Shown here: positions 21,820-34,378 of the stretch, one piece after another
Position numbering within the stretch: the first letter of the stretch is position 1
Layout: the number at the start of each line of letters is the position of its first letter
From: Galdieria sulphuraria
Lineage: Eukaryota; Rhodophyta; Bangiophyceae; Galdieriales; Galdieriaceae
DNA: 64,000 bases
NCBI RefSeq assembly: GCF_000341285.1
Contig: NW_005178413.1
Coordinates: 30,763-94,762 of the forward strand
Direction: 5' to 3'
Translations under genes and position numbers: made by a program
The notes under the pieces: model-generated
Databases searched by the model: none
The model's input: only the letters and a program-made list of their open reading frames with translations
What the model was told of the DNA's origin: nothing

Positions 21820-22044
21820 TTACCCTTCATTGAGTAACTTGTTCCGTCTTATGGCACCTACTAGTGTCTTTCTATCGTGTCTTAAAGTTGTAAAATGAAC
21901 AAGATTGAATATGAATTTTCTTAATAGTGCTCTTATTAGCTCATCTCCTTCCAACATGTACTGTTGTTCTTCTTCTTCTTCCTCAAATACGGCAAAGTCA
22001 TCCTCATACAACCCCAATCTCAGTTTTTCTAATACATCCATCAT
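21820..22044 (-). CDS. Small acidic-stretch protein, hypothetical
   Basis: A 74-residue frame beginning with ATG, holding a run of Glu (FEEEEEEQQ) and then a basic helix-prone tail LLRKFIFNLVHF and RHDRKTLVGAIRRNK. I recognise no family. It lies 37 nt downstream of the LYR-like gene on the same strand. It may be a genuine small protein or the tail of a gene whose intron I failed to see. Confidence 0.35.
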   Translation of the reverse strand: MMDVLEKLRLGLYEDDFAVFEEEEEEQQYMLEGDELIRALLRKFIFNLVHFTTLRHDRKTLVGAIRRNKLLNEG

Positions 22045-22080
22045 AAGATTCAGTCTACCTCTTTATAACATTATGATCAA

Positions 22081-22477
22081 CTAACTGCTGATAATGACAT
22101 CTTCACTGGTATTATCGTCTCCATCTTTTGGAAAAACTGGAGTGAATTCCTCTTCCGTCGTCCTATCATCACTGGGAGAAGAACGGTGCAAACTTTCCAG
22201 CAACTCAAGTGTACGTTCTCCTCCTCAAATAATTGAGTTGAAAGTGCAAGAAATACAAATACTTACTCCTTATAGATTCTTCTAAGGAATATTTACGTGT
22301 GGGTACAACACTACTGTTGCAATCCACTGGGACTCCATAACGAAAACCGTGCCTTGTGAGAGCTACCATTCGTGCTTTGGTATCTTCTGAAAATAGTTTC
22401 GAACGATAAATCAATTGGATATATTTGCGATAAAGTTGTTTACTCAATATTCTTCCATCCTTTGTGAAACTTTGCAT
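22081..22477 (-). CDS. LYR-motif-like small protein
   Basis: Exons 22477-22267 and 22223-22081 (intron 43 nt, GTAAGT...GAG, phase 1) give 117 residues. Near the N-terminus, ILSKQLYRKYIQLIYRSKLF resembles the LYR helix of mitochondrial Fe-S and complex-assembly factors (LYxxLLR...F), and a second segment reads KARMVALTRHGFRYGVP. The C-terminal half is acidic and polar. LYR proteins bind acyl carrier protein and assist assembly of respiratory complexes; assigning a specific member is not possible here. The acceptor GAG is weak by position but restores an open frame to the TAG. Confidence 0.5.
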
Positions 22478-22549
22478 CTCTCTTTCCCAAAAGAAATGAA
22501 ATGATCTATATGTAAGGAAAGAAATCTATTGGATTTGATTCTCTCATGC

Positions 22550-23599
22550 CTACTCATCAACATATTCTACCATATGTTGGTTTCCATCTCTATACATGGA
22601 AGAAAGGCGACCTTCTTCACTACGTCCTCCTGCTTCTTCATCATCATCTTCTCCTTGTGCTGAAGTTCGAGCAACACTAACACCACTGAAGCGAGGTAAA
22701 GGCTGTGTTGGAGAGTTCTGTAGAGTAACATTCCTTAACTCTGGAGGAACATCACTAAAAGCTTCACGGAACCAATGTCCTATTCGTTGAAATATATTGC
22801 CACGTTCAAGTGACGGAGAATTCGTCGGTTGTGGTAGTGGCAAAGCTATTTCACCAGTAGAACTTACCTCGGCTACAGAAAAGGTAGGACGGTCAACCGC
22901 AGTTGAATTACACAACGGGCATCGATTGACAGAACCGAGCCATCGTTCAATACATCGACAATGAAAGGCGTGACCACAACGAAGTAAACGAAGACGACTT
23001 TCCTTTTTCACTTCTTCCAAACAAATGGAACAAATACCACCAGGAATAGCCTTTGCACTTAGCAATGGCGTATTATCTTGTTTGGTTTTCTTTGAAGAGC
23101 TCGACCTACTTAACACTTCCCTCTCACCTCCCACATGTAACCACTCATTATTACCAGGGTTCACTATGGATATCACCAGTACATCCCCCTCTTCAAATCC
23201 TTTTGTAGAATATTCTCTTTTCCTTGTCTCTGACCTTTTGTCTTCATTATCAGTTACAGGAAAACTTCCTCCCCTTTCCTCGAGGGTACTCAACTGACCG
23301 CATTCTTCGTCATCCTTTTTAGGTGCAACTTGTTCGATAATTAATTTTTCAGGATGCAAGGAGGCTTTACTACTTCCTTTGTATATCAATAAAGGACAAT
23401 AGTGTAGTATGTCATATTTGGAAAGACCCGCTTTTCTTACTTGGGTTCTACGAGCCATCTGTTCCTGAAACTCCAAACGTACTCTTACCCTTTTCAAATA
23501 CTTGTACTGGAGAGCAAAGAAGAATACAAACATTGCTAACCCTATAGGTATTACGATAGGTATCACAATAGCAATAATCAGGTTCCCTTGAGACACCAT
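22550..23599 (-). CDS. Membrane-anchored RING-H2 E3 ligase (ATL-like)
   Basis: A 349-residue single-exon protein. One N-terminal membrane segment (IIAIVIPIVIPIGLAMFVFF) precedes a basic stretch, a variable region, and a RING-H2 finger at about residues 202-245: CSICLEEVKKESRLRLLRCG, HAFHCRCIERWL, CPLC. The arrangement C-x2-C...C-x-H-x2-H...C-x2-C with the Trp after the metal His is the ATL/RNF pattern that recruits E2 enzymes. The start was placed at the first ATG (23599); the frame runs upstream without ATG. It probably acts at an endomembrane or the plasma membrane. Confidence 0.87.
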   Translation of the reverse strand: MVSQGNLIIAIVIPIVIPIGLAMFVFFFALQYKYLKRVRVRLEFQEQMARRTQVRKAGLSKYDILHYCPLLIYKGSSKASLHPEKLIIEQVAPKKDDEECGQLSTLEERGGSFPVTDNEDKRSETRKREYSTKGFEEGDVLVISIVNPGNNEWLHVGGEREVLSRSSSSKKTKQDNTPLLSAKAIPGGICSICLEEVKKESRLRLLRCGHAFHCRCIERWLGSVNRCPLCNSTAVDRPTFSVAEVSSTGEIALPLPQPTNSPSLERGNIFQRIGHWFREAFSDVPPELRNVTLQNSPTQPLPRFSGVSVARTSAQGEDDDEEAGGRSEEGRLSSMYRDGNQHMVEYVDE

Positions 23600-23840
23600 C
23601 TCCAACAACAACACAACAATCCGACTTGTCAAAGAGACACGAAGAAAAATGGACAATGTGTGAGAGAAGAAATCTTAAAGGGATGGCGTATCGGTTGATC
23701 AGGAATGGGATTGGTAAAAACAAGTCATTTTTATACATGATTCTGAAAATATATCAAAAAGAACAAAACATGTCTCTGCCAATCCCAAAGAGAACAACTG
23801 AATATATATATTTCAACCTAATGTATCTTTTCAAAACATT

Positions 23841-26187
23841 TTACTTCATAGCATTGCGATAATCAAATAACTTATCACGTAACCTTCTGATAGTTGCCAG
23901 TTTCTTCTCCAACTGTAAACCCAACTTGTCAACATAGTCTTCAAAAGATGAAGTGGGTTGATCTACCATTTGTAACAATGCCATTTCTTGTTTGACCAGT
24001 TCCATAGTGTCATCAATATGTTGACGATGAGCCATTACTAAAGACTCTTCGATGTCCGTCGTGTCTTCTGATAAAGTCTTTTGAAAAGATGCTTGTCTAT
24101 AAGATAGAACATCCATCATTCCACTAGATGCATGATGTTGTTGCCTCGTATTATATTGTTTTTGCTCTTCTAAATGATGCGAATATTTTGATGCAGTTGA
24201 CATACTTGCCTGAGAATGTTGTGAATGTATCAAACTGGGAGGTCTTACAAGTCCTTCACTAGTTCTTTCTACTGGCAAGCCTTTGGAATTATCAATAGCA
24301 ACAAAAGTCGATATGCTTTTTCTACGACTATCTGTTCTACTGGGTTTAGGAACAGGTATAAAACTTAAACGAGATTCTCTGTTTGGCCTAACATTTTCTT
24401 CTAAAGCAGTAGACTCACATTCCTTATCTTCTCTTAATAACTTGGAAGGAGGAGGAATGAGACTTTTTGAACGTGAAATTTCTCTCTTCTGCTTGGAATG
24501 GGCTTCTCGATGCTGCTTGATGTGCTCATTTCGTTGGGAAATTCGTCTAGTGACTGCGTCCTTTTCTATAATAGCATGGTCTTCAGGTTTTCCATCTTCC
24601 TTTCTATACTCGTCTTGTTCTTCATCATATTCTTTGCTATCCACAGAACTAGCTGAATTGGAAAACACACAACTTTGTCTTCTACTTCCAGAAGAGTCCT
24701 TTCTTAGCTCTTTGACACGGTCTGCATATCTAAGTGTATTCAATGTATGCTCACAATTAGAAGCAGAAGGAGATATATTCGCAATCATCACAGTTCGAGA
24801 GTCCACACTCGTAAACGAGTCTTTCAATACCAACGTTAACTTACTTCCACGAAATGGAGTGTGATGGTGATTCTGGTCCAGTGCTCTTATACATTCCTTC
24901 AGAGCCAATAAGCTCTTATTGATTTCTGCACCTTCCATTCTAGTCTGCCTATCATTGTGTGTAGTATCTGCGGCTCTTTCACTTCCAGCAAGATCAATAA
25001 AAGACAACTTTCCAAAGGTATATGCAGGATCTTCCTCAATGCTCGTCTTTTTATCATTCACATATTTCAGTTGAATTTGGAGAATTGCATGAGACCTCGA
25101 AGAATCTGCATTGGCTCCAGTACTTCCAGTACTTCTAGCTTGAGCTCCTTCTTCCAATATTTGCAACACATCTTCAGCAGTACTACAGAACCTTTGTTCT
25201 AAACCAATAATTCTAACTCGTTGTTTGGCATCTTCACGACATTCTATTCTTCTTCTTCCATTCAACAAATCGAAAAGTTTTGCACCATATATTTCAAAGA
25301 AACTAATGTAAACGCCCAAATGAGAATATTCCGACTTTGCCTTTAACCTAAAAATATCTTGGAGCGCCAGAGTATAAAGCCCTGGTTCTTCATTAGTTCC
25401 CATCATAGTATATGTTTTACCTGCTCCTGTTTGTCCATAAGCAAAACAAGTGACTTTACATCCTTTGAAAAATGCAAAAACCAGAGGTTGTGCACAATTT
25501 TTATAAACCATCATATTGTTGGACTCTTCATTGAATATCTTATCGAAGGAGAACTCATGTACCTCAGTATATTTGGTTAAGTCGACTTTCAGCTTGGGTT
25601 CAAATACTTGTAGTGTATTATTGACTGCGCTTATCACATCCGGATCATTTTTCGCACGTTCTTTCTTACTAATCGGTCGTTTTCTCACACAAACAACTAT
25701 TCTGGAATTCTCCTCTGAAGTGTTAGTCAATTGCTCCATTTCATTTATGCACATTTTCCATGTTGGTACACTACAACTGTGTCTATGTTTACTATTTCTT
25801 TTCGCAACTTTATCATCGTTCAAGTTGTTTTCTGAGGAAGCGACATTGGGCATCATAGAAAATCTATCAGCCTTGTTCTTTTTTGGCTCTTTTGTATAAG
25901 AAGAAGATTGAGGAGGAGGAGAGAATCCGAACTTGTCCAAACCAGTAGCCGAAGTATTCTGTTTCGAAATGAGCTGCAGCAATAGAGACTGTTGTTGTTC
26001 GTCCTTTATTCCTATAAGAGACAAATCGGAAGCTGTCAAGTGGAAGAAGGAATATTCATCCACACCCAATTCCTCGAGCTTAGGATACAAGTGAGAAGCA
26101 CCTGAATAAGGTTCAATCACCACCTTCTCTATAGTCACGATGTTACTTACCTACGCTTCTCAGCAACTCTTTTACTTTTTCTACCAT
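23841..26187 (-). CDS. Kinesin-13 with N-terminal SAM domain (KIF24-like)
   Basis: This is an internal-motor kinesin, the class that depolymerises microtubules instead of walking. A 37-nt first exon (26187-26151) is joined by a 49-nt intron to 26101-23841, giving 765 residues. Splicing creates a SAM-like domain: VKELLRSVGASHLYPKLEEL, then YSFFHLTASDLSLIGI. The motor core at about residues 145-485 has VVCVRKRP, the P-loop AYGQTGAGKTYTMMG, SSRSHAILQI (switch I) and FIDLAGSERAADTTHNDR (switch II), preceded by a basic neck as in kinesin-13. The C-terminal 60 residues are coiled-coil-like. Without the short exon the frame would begin at a GTG and lose half of the SAM domain. Confidence 0.93.
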
Positions 26188-26399
26188 TCTGTTGATAGAA
26201 ATTTACACACTCTCTAAAGTCTTTATTTTCCTTACTCCACCACCATTCCACAAATCGAGACAAATAGACACGATTGTTTCTTTGGAGGCTTCCAAAACAA
26301 AAATTCAAAATGATTCGCCCGCCAAAAATTGTCCCAAGGAAAACAATTCTTCCATGAATTTATTTATATATGCATTTATTATGTTTGATTGATACTCAA

Positions 26400-29085
26400 C
26401 TATGCCAATTCTGGTACAAATCCATCAGGAGGATGACGGCCTTTCTTATTTCCACCTTCTGAAGAAGAATCATCTTCCTCCTCTTCATCCTTTTTGGATG
26501 CATTGGATGGGCCATCTTCCGTGGATATCCTCCTTCGACGATCGTTCTCATAATCTTTGACAAAACTATCATAATCAGTAAGCTTGGCATAAGGACGAGG
26601 ACCTAAAATTTCTACAAGATCATCTTCACGAACTACTTCCTTCTCCAATAATCTAGCAGCAAGTGCTTTCACTTGACCAATATGTTCATTCAATAGTTTC
26701 TCACAACGTTTGTATGCTTCATCTACGAGTAACTTGACTTGGTCATCGATCATTTCTGCTGTTTCTTCGCTGTAGGGCTTTTCAAATGCATTTTCTTCAC
26801 TTGAGGAATTCCCACTATATGAAACTGGTCCCAATATACGTGACATGCCATAAACTGCCACTTGAGCATACGCCGACTTGGTAACTTTGTCCAAATCATC
26901 TTGAGCTCCAGTAGTGATTTGATGGAATAAAAGTTGTTCCGCTACTCTACCACCCAATGCCATAACCATATAGTCACTTAATTGTTCCTTACTAGTAATA
27001 TATCGTTCTTTGGGTAAATATTGTGCAAAGCCTAACGCAGCTTGTCCACGAGGAACAATAGAAACCTTCAATAGTGGTTCAGCGTGTGGTAAAAACCACG
27101 CAGCGACTGCATGACCTGCCTCATGATGAGCAACCGTCTCTCTTTCTTCTCTAGAAATGACTTTATTCTTCTTTTCCAATCCCCCGATAACTCGATCAGT
27201 GGCTGCCTCAAAATCAGACATACCCACTTGACTACGATTGTCTCGAGCGGCAATCAAAGCAGCTTCATTACAAATATTGGCAATATCTGCACCTGTAAAT
27301 CCTGGAGTAAGAGAAGCCAAACGTTTAGCAATAGTAGACACATCATCTGCAAGTTTCAAAGGTCTCAAATGAACTAAAAATATTTGATATCTTGAGAGAA
27401 TATATTCAGTCTCTGAGAGAACACACATTTCCATTCACTTACCTTCCTCGAATATCGGGTTTATCTATCAAAACTTGTCGATCAAAACGACCTGGTCGTA
27501 ACAAAGCCTTATCTAAGATATCCGCTCGATTGGTTCCAGCAAATACAACAACACCTGTGGAAGATGTAAAACCATCCATTTCTACTAATAAAGCATTGAG
27601 TGTATTTTCTCTTTCATCATTTCCTCCAGCAAAGCCACCTCGACCTCGAGCACGTCCAACAGCGTCAATTTCATCAATAAACACAATACAAGGTGCATTG
27701 GCTCTAGCTTGTGCAAAGAGATCCCTTACTCGACTTGGACCAACACCCACAAACATTTCAATAAAATCCGAACCACTTGTCGAAAAGAAGGGAACACTAG
27801 CCTCTCCTGCAGTAGCCTTTGCGAGTAAAGTCTTTCCTGTTCCAGGAGGACCAACCAACAAGGCACCTTTCGGGAGTTTGGCTCCTAATCTACGATATTT
27901 CTCGGGCTTTTTTAAAAAATCAACAAATTCCATGATTTCTACTTTAGCTTCGTCCAACCCAGCAACATCATTAAAGGTCACTTTAGGAGTTTTGCCTCTA
28001 TCTCCTGGTCGAATAACGGTTGGATTAGCTCGACCTACTTGAAAAATATTTCTTCCACTGGAATTGGATACACTCGAACCCATTCCACCTCGAAATATCA
28101 TAAAGGTCAATCCCAACAATAATAAAGTAGGAAATACTCGGAATAACTCATTCAAAAAGTTTCCTTCATAACTATAAACAACTGGTACGAAATCATTGGG
28201 AGATACTCCCAAGTCTTCTTGAATTTGTTCCAACTTGTTTTCGAAAGCTTCTACAGAGCCAATGGTAAAGTAATACGGAGCATGTTTTCCTTTTGGAATT
28301 GGAGTAACTAAAGAGCGAACATCGCTTACAGACTCGAGTTGGTTTCTATTCATACCCACTCGTTCTTGTCTTCTCTGTTTTTGCTCGAATATTTCATTGG
28401 CCACTTGTGCGTCACTTTCTCCAGCCTTTCCATAAGCCGAAGTACTTGAGGAGAAACCTTCATGTTCCTTCACATAAACTCTTGCAATAGATTTGTTGAC
28501 TACTTCAATATAATCTACTAAACCAGGTTCCAAGAGATCCTGTAAAAATTGCTGAAAATCTATTTCCTTTCTTGCAGCTTCTGAACGACTAAAGGCACTC
28601 AACACACCCAAAATAAGAAGTGCTAATAGCACTTGTTGTATTACTAAATAAGAATCTGGTTGTGGAGGTGTTGGAGGTTCTTGTCCTCCTTCCTTTTCTG
28701 TCTTGTCTTCACTTCCTTTCCAGTTTGTTGACTCTTCCTTTTCACTTTTGGATTCTTCCTTATTCTGTTGTTCCTTTTTATTTCCACCAAACCTTCCAAA
28801 TCCTTTAGGTAGTCCTGCAAAAGATAACCATTTTTTCCAGTCTGCACTATCCAACCAAGGGGAACGACTCACAAGTTCGTGAGAAGACAGAAAACGTCTT
28901 TGTACCCCAACCAAGCTTTCCCACTTTAGTGTTTTGGACTTTATAAGAGCATGGAAATATCTTGAGCTTGTGCTTTTTGTCAACAAAGATTCTTTATAAA
29001 CAAAATATTGGTTGACAAGTTCAACCACATGTGTAAGACGCTTCTGTTGATAAGGAAACCGAATCATCGATATCCCCTTTTCCAA
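26400..29085 (-). CDS. Mitochondrial m-AAA protease (FtsH/AFG3L2-like)
   Basis: This is an ATP-dependent zinc metalloprotease of the mitochondrial inner membrane that degrades and processes membrane proteins. Exons 29085-27443 and 27390-26400 (intron 52 nt, phase 2) give 877 residues. Order: basic presequence, Lys/Glu-rich linker, two membrane segments ([19 protein letters not shown] and [14 protein letters not shown]) around an intermembrane domain, AAA module with Walker A GPPGTGKT, Walker [17 protein letters not shown] and the second region of homology [19 protein letters not shown], then the protease site [11 protein letters not shown]. The [10 protein letters not shown] linker and [11 protein letters not shown] after the arginine fingers match AFG3L2/Yta10/FtsH3 rather than plastid FtsH. 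An alternative acceptor 17 nt downstream would break the frame. Confidence 0.95.
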
Positions 29086-29292
29086 TAAGAAATGCTATTT
29101 TCTCTTTTGCTCTTTCTCTCTCTCTCTTCTTGTTTTATACATATACACATTGAACAATAGAAGTTTTTCAAGCCTTTGGATTGTATAGGAGGATCAGAAC
29201 AGTTGTTTTCTCTCAGCTATTTCTGTCAGCCAGGGATAACTATATCCTTCATCATTTCCTCCTCAATTCGTTGGTTAGTAGATAACTTGTAG

Positions 29293-29293
<1 letters not shown>

Positions 29294-29336
<43 letters not shown>

Positions 29337-29337
29337 A
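29294..29337. repeat. (TC)n(TA)n microsatellite
   Basis: About 22 nt of alternating T and C directly followed by about 22 nt of alternating T and A, in the 635-nt spacer between the m-AAA protease and the ubiquitin fusion gene. The tract lies upstream of both genes, which diverge here, so it may influence promoter structure. Confidence 0.9.
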
Positions 29338-29576
29338 AGGCACATACTATTATAGAAAAAGCAGTCAACTTGTTTTATTATTTCCAGTCCAAAGAAAGAA
29401 AAAGTATATCAACCAAATAAAAAACATCGTTGGCGACGCCAATCGATAACCATTGTGTAACCTCGTTTGGATCTTCCATTTTGATCATAGTCTCTAAAAT
29501 GGATCCTTTTCTCTATTGATTCCAATTGTGCACTTTTATATATATTTATATAAACATTTCTATTCATAAACTGTTT

Positions 29577-29617
29577 CTATCTATATCTATCTATATATAT
29601 CTATCTATATCTATATA
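29577..29617. repeat. TCTA/TA microsatellite
   Basis: Imperfect repeats of tatctatc and tatata, about 40 nt, roughly 100 nt upstream of the ubiquitin-cytochrome c start codon. The rest of the 29086-29721 spacer shows no gene. Confidence 0.85.
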
Positions 29618-29721
29618 AACTCCAATCTGATCTTCTAGAGACAATTCCCATTTTCCATTTGTCTTTATTTTCTATTGGGACAAATTAAGTAAACAAAAGC
29701 GTCGAAACTTGGCGTCACAAT

Positions 29722-30378
<657 letters not shown>

Positions 30379-30483
30379 GCAGAAAGTTTATTTTGTGTTT
30401 AGTTTTTCTTTCATAAATACAAATCGTCGGTTTTCTTCAAAATTGGAATCATTTGCCGCTTCGTCGTCCTGTTTGTTGAATGA

Positions 30484-31827
30484 ATGTATGTTCGGAAAAG
30501 ACTACTATTCATACCTTCTCTTTCCTTGGTGTGGAACTATTCTATACACAATCGATTATATAGGAAATATCTTTGTGGTTCACTTAAGGTAACCAAACAG
30601 TCGGCTTGTTTTGTTTCTTGGAAAGCTATTTCGACTTTACCACCTCCAAAAACTTGGAATGAAAGATACCAGTGGATATGGAAAAAAGATGAAAATCGAA
30701 AGAGAAAAGAATATCAAAGATATTGTTCTCAATGGTCTTGGCCTATAGTGAAAGCAATTCTTGGAAAGTGTATCTTATCAGCCGTGATGAGTATTATTCT
30801 AGTGATCTGCATCTTCCGTTGTCCTCATAGTAGTATGACAAATAACTCATCTTCTCCCTATCCGAGAGTTGTTCTACCAACTACATATTTCTCTACACCC
30901 CTTTTCAAAGTTTCTTTGATTCCTGGTAGATCGCTTGCAACTTGGACGATGGGGATATTAGGTTTCCTATTTCTGTCCTTGTTTATGATCCAAGACTATT
31001 TGATTTACAAACCTTCTAAAGAATGGAGAGGATTTCCTGAAGATTTTGGTCTATCATTCTATGACAATGTTAGTTTGAAGACAAAGGATGGTCTCACCAT
31101 TCATGGATGGTTTATCAAACAACACGATGACTATCAAAATGCTCCTACGATGTAAGTATAAGATATGAGTTTTATGAAAAGGTTCCAACTCAATTCTGTG
31201 GACAACAGGATCTATTTTCATGGTGCTGATAAGAATCACAGTTTTCGATTGATTAAAGCATTTGGATATTATGTAACCATGCGTTGTAATATCTTGTTGA
31301 TGTCTTATAGAGGTTTTGGTCCTAATGAAGGACAACCAACGGAAGCCGGATTATGCTTAGATGCCGAAGCCATGATGGAATATCTCATACAAAATAGAAA
31401 GGATTTACGTCGTTCCTTTATCCTTTATGGTGAATCGTTGGGTGGTGCTGTTGCTATCTATTTAGCTGAAAAGTTTCAAAACTATTTGGATTGTTTGATC
31501 GTGGAAAACACATTTACTTCTCTTACGGATATGATGGAAGGGTTACATCTCATTATGGCACCTTTGAAATGGTTTTCCCAAAACAAATGGCCATCTTTAC
31601 AAAGAATAAGAAATATTCGAATTCCTATATTGTTTCTTTCAGGATTAAGAGATGGCTTTGTACCTCCAAGGATGATGAAGACGTTGTATGATGAAGCTAA
31701 AGCAACAAACCTGAAAAAGTTTGTATCTTTTGTACACGGAACACATAATAGGACATGGATTATGGAAGGATATTATGAAGCATGGAAAGCATTTTTAGAT
31801 GAGGTTTTCTCATCCACCCATGTGTGA
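30484..31827 (+). CDS. Alpha/beta hydrolase, ABHD13/Bem46-like
   Basis: A membrane-anchored serine hydrolase of the Bem46/ABHD13 group. Exons 30484-31151 and 31209-31827 (57-nt intron, phase 2) give 428 residues. A basic N-terminal region precedes two hydrophobic segments (about residues 90-112 and 150-172), then the hydrolase fold. Motifs: IYFHGADKNH with the oxyanion-region HG, MSYRGFGPNEG, the nucleophile elbow YGESLGGAVAI, the acid in SGLRDGFVPP, and the His in FVHGTHNRTW. The exact substrate is unknown; relatives act on acylated proteins or lipids. The first exon in isolation would stop just after the donor, supporting the intron. Confidence 0.85.
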
Positions 31828-31938
31828 CTTTTTTCAAGGAAGGATTGGAATAGTCTTGTATAGTTGATTATCACGCATGTATCACTCCTTCTCAATATAT
31901 ATATATATATATATATGATGATAATTGAGGTTCCTTTA

Positions 31939-33676
31939 TTATACCCTAGAAGAACTCGTTGTTCTAGACAAGGTCTTTCGCCTTGCATCCTTAAAGGCTT
32001 CGTCCAAAACTTCACTCAACGTAGGATGCGTGTGAACACAATATGATAAATCATAAACACTAGTATGATTAGCAATGGCATTGGCTGCTTCTTGTATCAA
32101 ATCCGAAGCATGAATACCTATCATATGACAACCTAATAACTACACAAAATATGGATTCATTCAATAAACTTGTATCAAATGTACTTACCTCTCCAGTTTC
32201 TCGATTGAATAGGATTTTCGCCATTCCTTCTCCTTCCATTTCTGCTAAAGCTTTGGAATTGGCTCGAAAATATGCAACGCTCTTTTCCAACTTGAAGCCA
32301 TGTTGAGATGCCTCTTCCTTCGCTTGAGGTTCTGTCAATCCAACATAAGCTATTTCGGGATGCGTAAAACATGCAGCAGGTATAGCACGGTGATTGACAC
32401 GATGACGATTTCCCATAATGTTCTCAATAGCTGAAATTCCTTGCATGGAAGCTGCATGTGCAAGCATCATTTTTCCATTAGCATCTCCAATACAATAAAT
32501 GTGAGGAATAACTTGATCACCTTTCATTACTTGCATATATTCATTGGTAGGAATAAATCCACCTCGAGCGAGTTCCTCTCCGAATGTTTCCAAGCCTATG
32601 TTCTGAGTATTTGGTTTCCTTCCAGTAGCTACAAGAACAGCATCTACTTGCAATTCACGACTAGTCATCTTTGTATGAGCATCTGATAATACCACATGAA
32701 CAGGTTTCCCAGGTACTATTTTGGTGGCTAGTGAATGAGTATAGTACTCGATGGGTCGATCCTGAATAAGTAAACGGTTTGCAACTCTTGATATCTCAGG
32801 GTCAAAGCCTGGAATGAGATTGGGTAGAGCTTCTACAAAAGTAACTTCAGCTCCCAAAGAAGAATACACATCACTAAATTCCAATCCAATATAGCCACTA
32901 CCAATAATAGCTATCCAAGAAGGTATCCATTCCAATTTCAATGCATGATCAGAAGTAAACACAGTCTTGTCGTCAACTTCAATGCCAGGTGGAACAAAGG
33001 GAACAGAACCAGGAGCTAAAATAATATCTTTCGCACTTATTGTTTCTCCATTTGCCAACTCAACCACTTGGGAAGACTTGCATTTGGCTCGAGAATGGAT
33101 AACTTCAACACCCAAGGCCTTCAGGGAATTGCCAAGATTTCTTTGTATGCGGTTAGCTAAACCTTGTGCATGATCAGCTACAGCTTGTCGATCAACAGAA
33201 ACATTGGCAACGTCAACTCCTAAGGACCGAAGATGCTGTCTATCACTCAACTCACGGATCCTCCTAGAGGAAGATAACAAAGCTTTTGACGGCACACAAC
33301 CACGATTCACACAAGTACCACCAATCTCATGCGCTTCAAAGATACAAGTCTTCAAACCATTGGCAACCGCATGCATTGCAGCACCATGACCTCCCACACC
33401 TGCCCCGATAATGGCGACGTCATAATCGAACTCCCTTTTGTCCTCACAGACGACCAAGAATCGACTTCGAGCTTTCTTCAACCTAAACTGTAATATAGGA
33501 GCACTATCTCTTCTAAAACCAGAAAAGGAAATGAAAGCCGAACTGCGATTACTTGAAAGAAACTTTGAACAATAAAGAGCCTGTCCTTTCAACCGAGCAC
33601 TTGTCCGTTTCTGGCGGCAATCTGTGTGCTGAAGAGCACTCTTCCAGCATACTAACTCTACAAAGCTGCAAAACAT
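31939..33676 (-). CDS. Dihydrolipoamide dehydrogenase (E3), plastid type
   Basis: This is the flavoprotein E3 of pyruvate dehydrogenase and glycine-cleavage complexes, reoxidising lipoamide with NAD. Exons 33676-32189 and 32139-31939 (49-nt intron, phase 0) give 562 residues. Motifs: FAD site [20 protein letters not shown], redox disulfide [18 protein letters not shown] site [35 protein letters not shown], and the catalytic His-Glu pair in VHTHPTLSE in the second exon. The CVNRGC form and the long Ser/Arg-rich N-terminal extension match plastid enzymes rather than mitochondrial ones with CLNVGC. The frame continues upstream of the chosen ATG into a TATA-rich run, which is unlikely to be coding. 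Confidence 0.94.
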
Positions 33677-33739
33677 ATTTTTCTGCTTCTCTCTCTTTAT
33701 TTCTATAAATATATATATGTGTGTATATATATATATCAA

Positions 33740-34079
33740 TAACCCTTTGCTCCCCTACACTTGTCAGATCGACAATACAGAAAAATGCTCAAAATTTGGC
33801 GCGATGAGGGAAACCCGAAAGGTATTTGTTAGCCTTTTGCTGTTTTCATCTAAAGGATTCTTCTATTAAGGAAGATGAAGGTTGTGGTTTGAATATTCAC
33901 TAATGTGGTTTCTATGCAAGCGCTTATATTAGATAGGTAGTCACCATGTGAGCTAGTCTCCAAGTAAAACGCCAAAAGTTCACAGTGACGTTCACCTGTC
34001 TTTATTCATCACAAACGATATTTCTTCTCAATACCTAGTAATCCTAACAAAATAACAACTCTAAATTTGCCAAAGATGG
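33740..34079. other. Intergenic stretch without a recognisable gene
   Basis: About 340 nt upstream of lipoamide dehydrogenase, beginning with a short TA/TG-rich run (33707-33737). Nothing recognised on either strand. Confidence 0.45.
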
Positions 34080-34378
34080 CTATTTTTTCTTCTCTGAATC
34101 GTCAATATCTGATTTCTTACTCCAGTGTTTAAAAGTCAAGTACCCAACCTAGCCAAGAGTTTACTACAATTTGGCTTTGAAGGTTTAAATAACCTACACC
34201 AGCAACCACAATACTTATCACCGTAACTAGAGCAACTTTTTCTGGGAGAAACAGATGCACTACATATTAGTTGTAACAAATGGCAGTTGATTGTTACTGA
34301 CACATACTTACTTGACGGCCTTGATTTACAGAATCTCAATAATGCCTTTGACTTGAATTGGGCAATATGAATGTGCAT
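34080..34378 (-). CDS. Small single-span membrane protein, hypothetical
   Basis: Three short exons (34378-34312, 34259-34198, 34148-34080; introns 52 and 49 nt) join in frame to 65 residues. A basic N-terminal part (FKSKALLRFCKSRPS) precedes one membrane segment (VALVTVISIVVAGVGYL) and a charged tail ending DDSEKKK. The layout is that of a small inner-membrane subunit or assembly factor. Splice signals are GTAAGT...TAG and GTAGGT...TAG. The proposed start codon overlaps the start of CDC123 on the other strand, so the first exon is less certain than the other two. No family recognised. Confidence 0.42.

Noticed and set aside
24283-24864. 193-residue frame antisense to the kinesin-13
   Set aside because: It lies wholly inside the kinesin coding region; Leu/Ser-rich composition is typical of a shadow frame.
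27392-28042. 216-residue frame antisense to the m-AAA protease
   Set aside because: Fully covered by the protease exon and intron; no own motifs.
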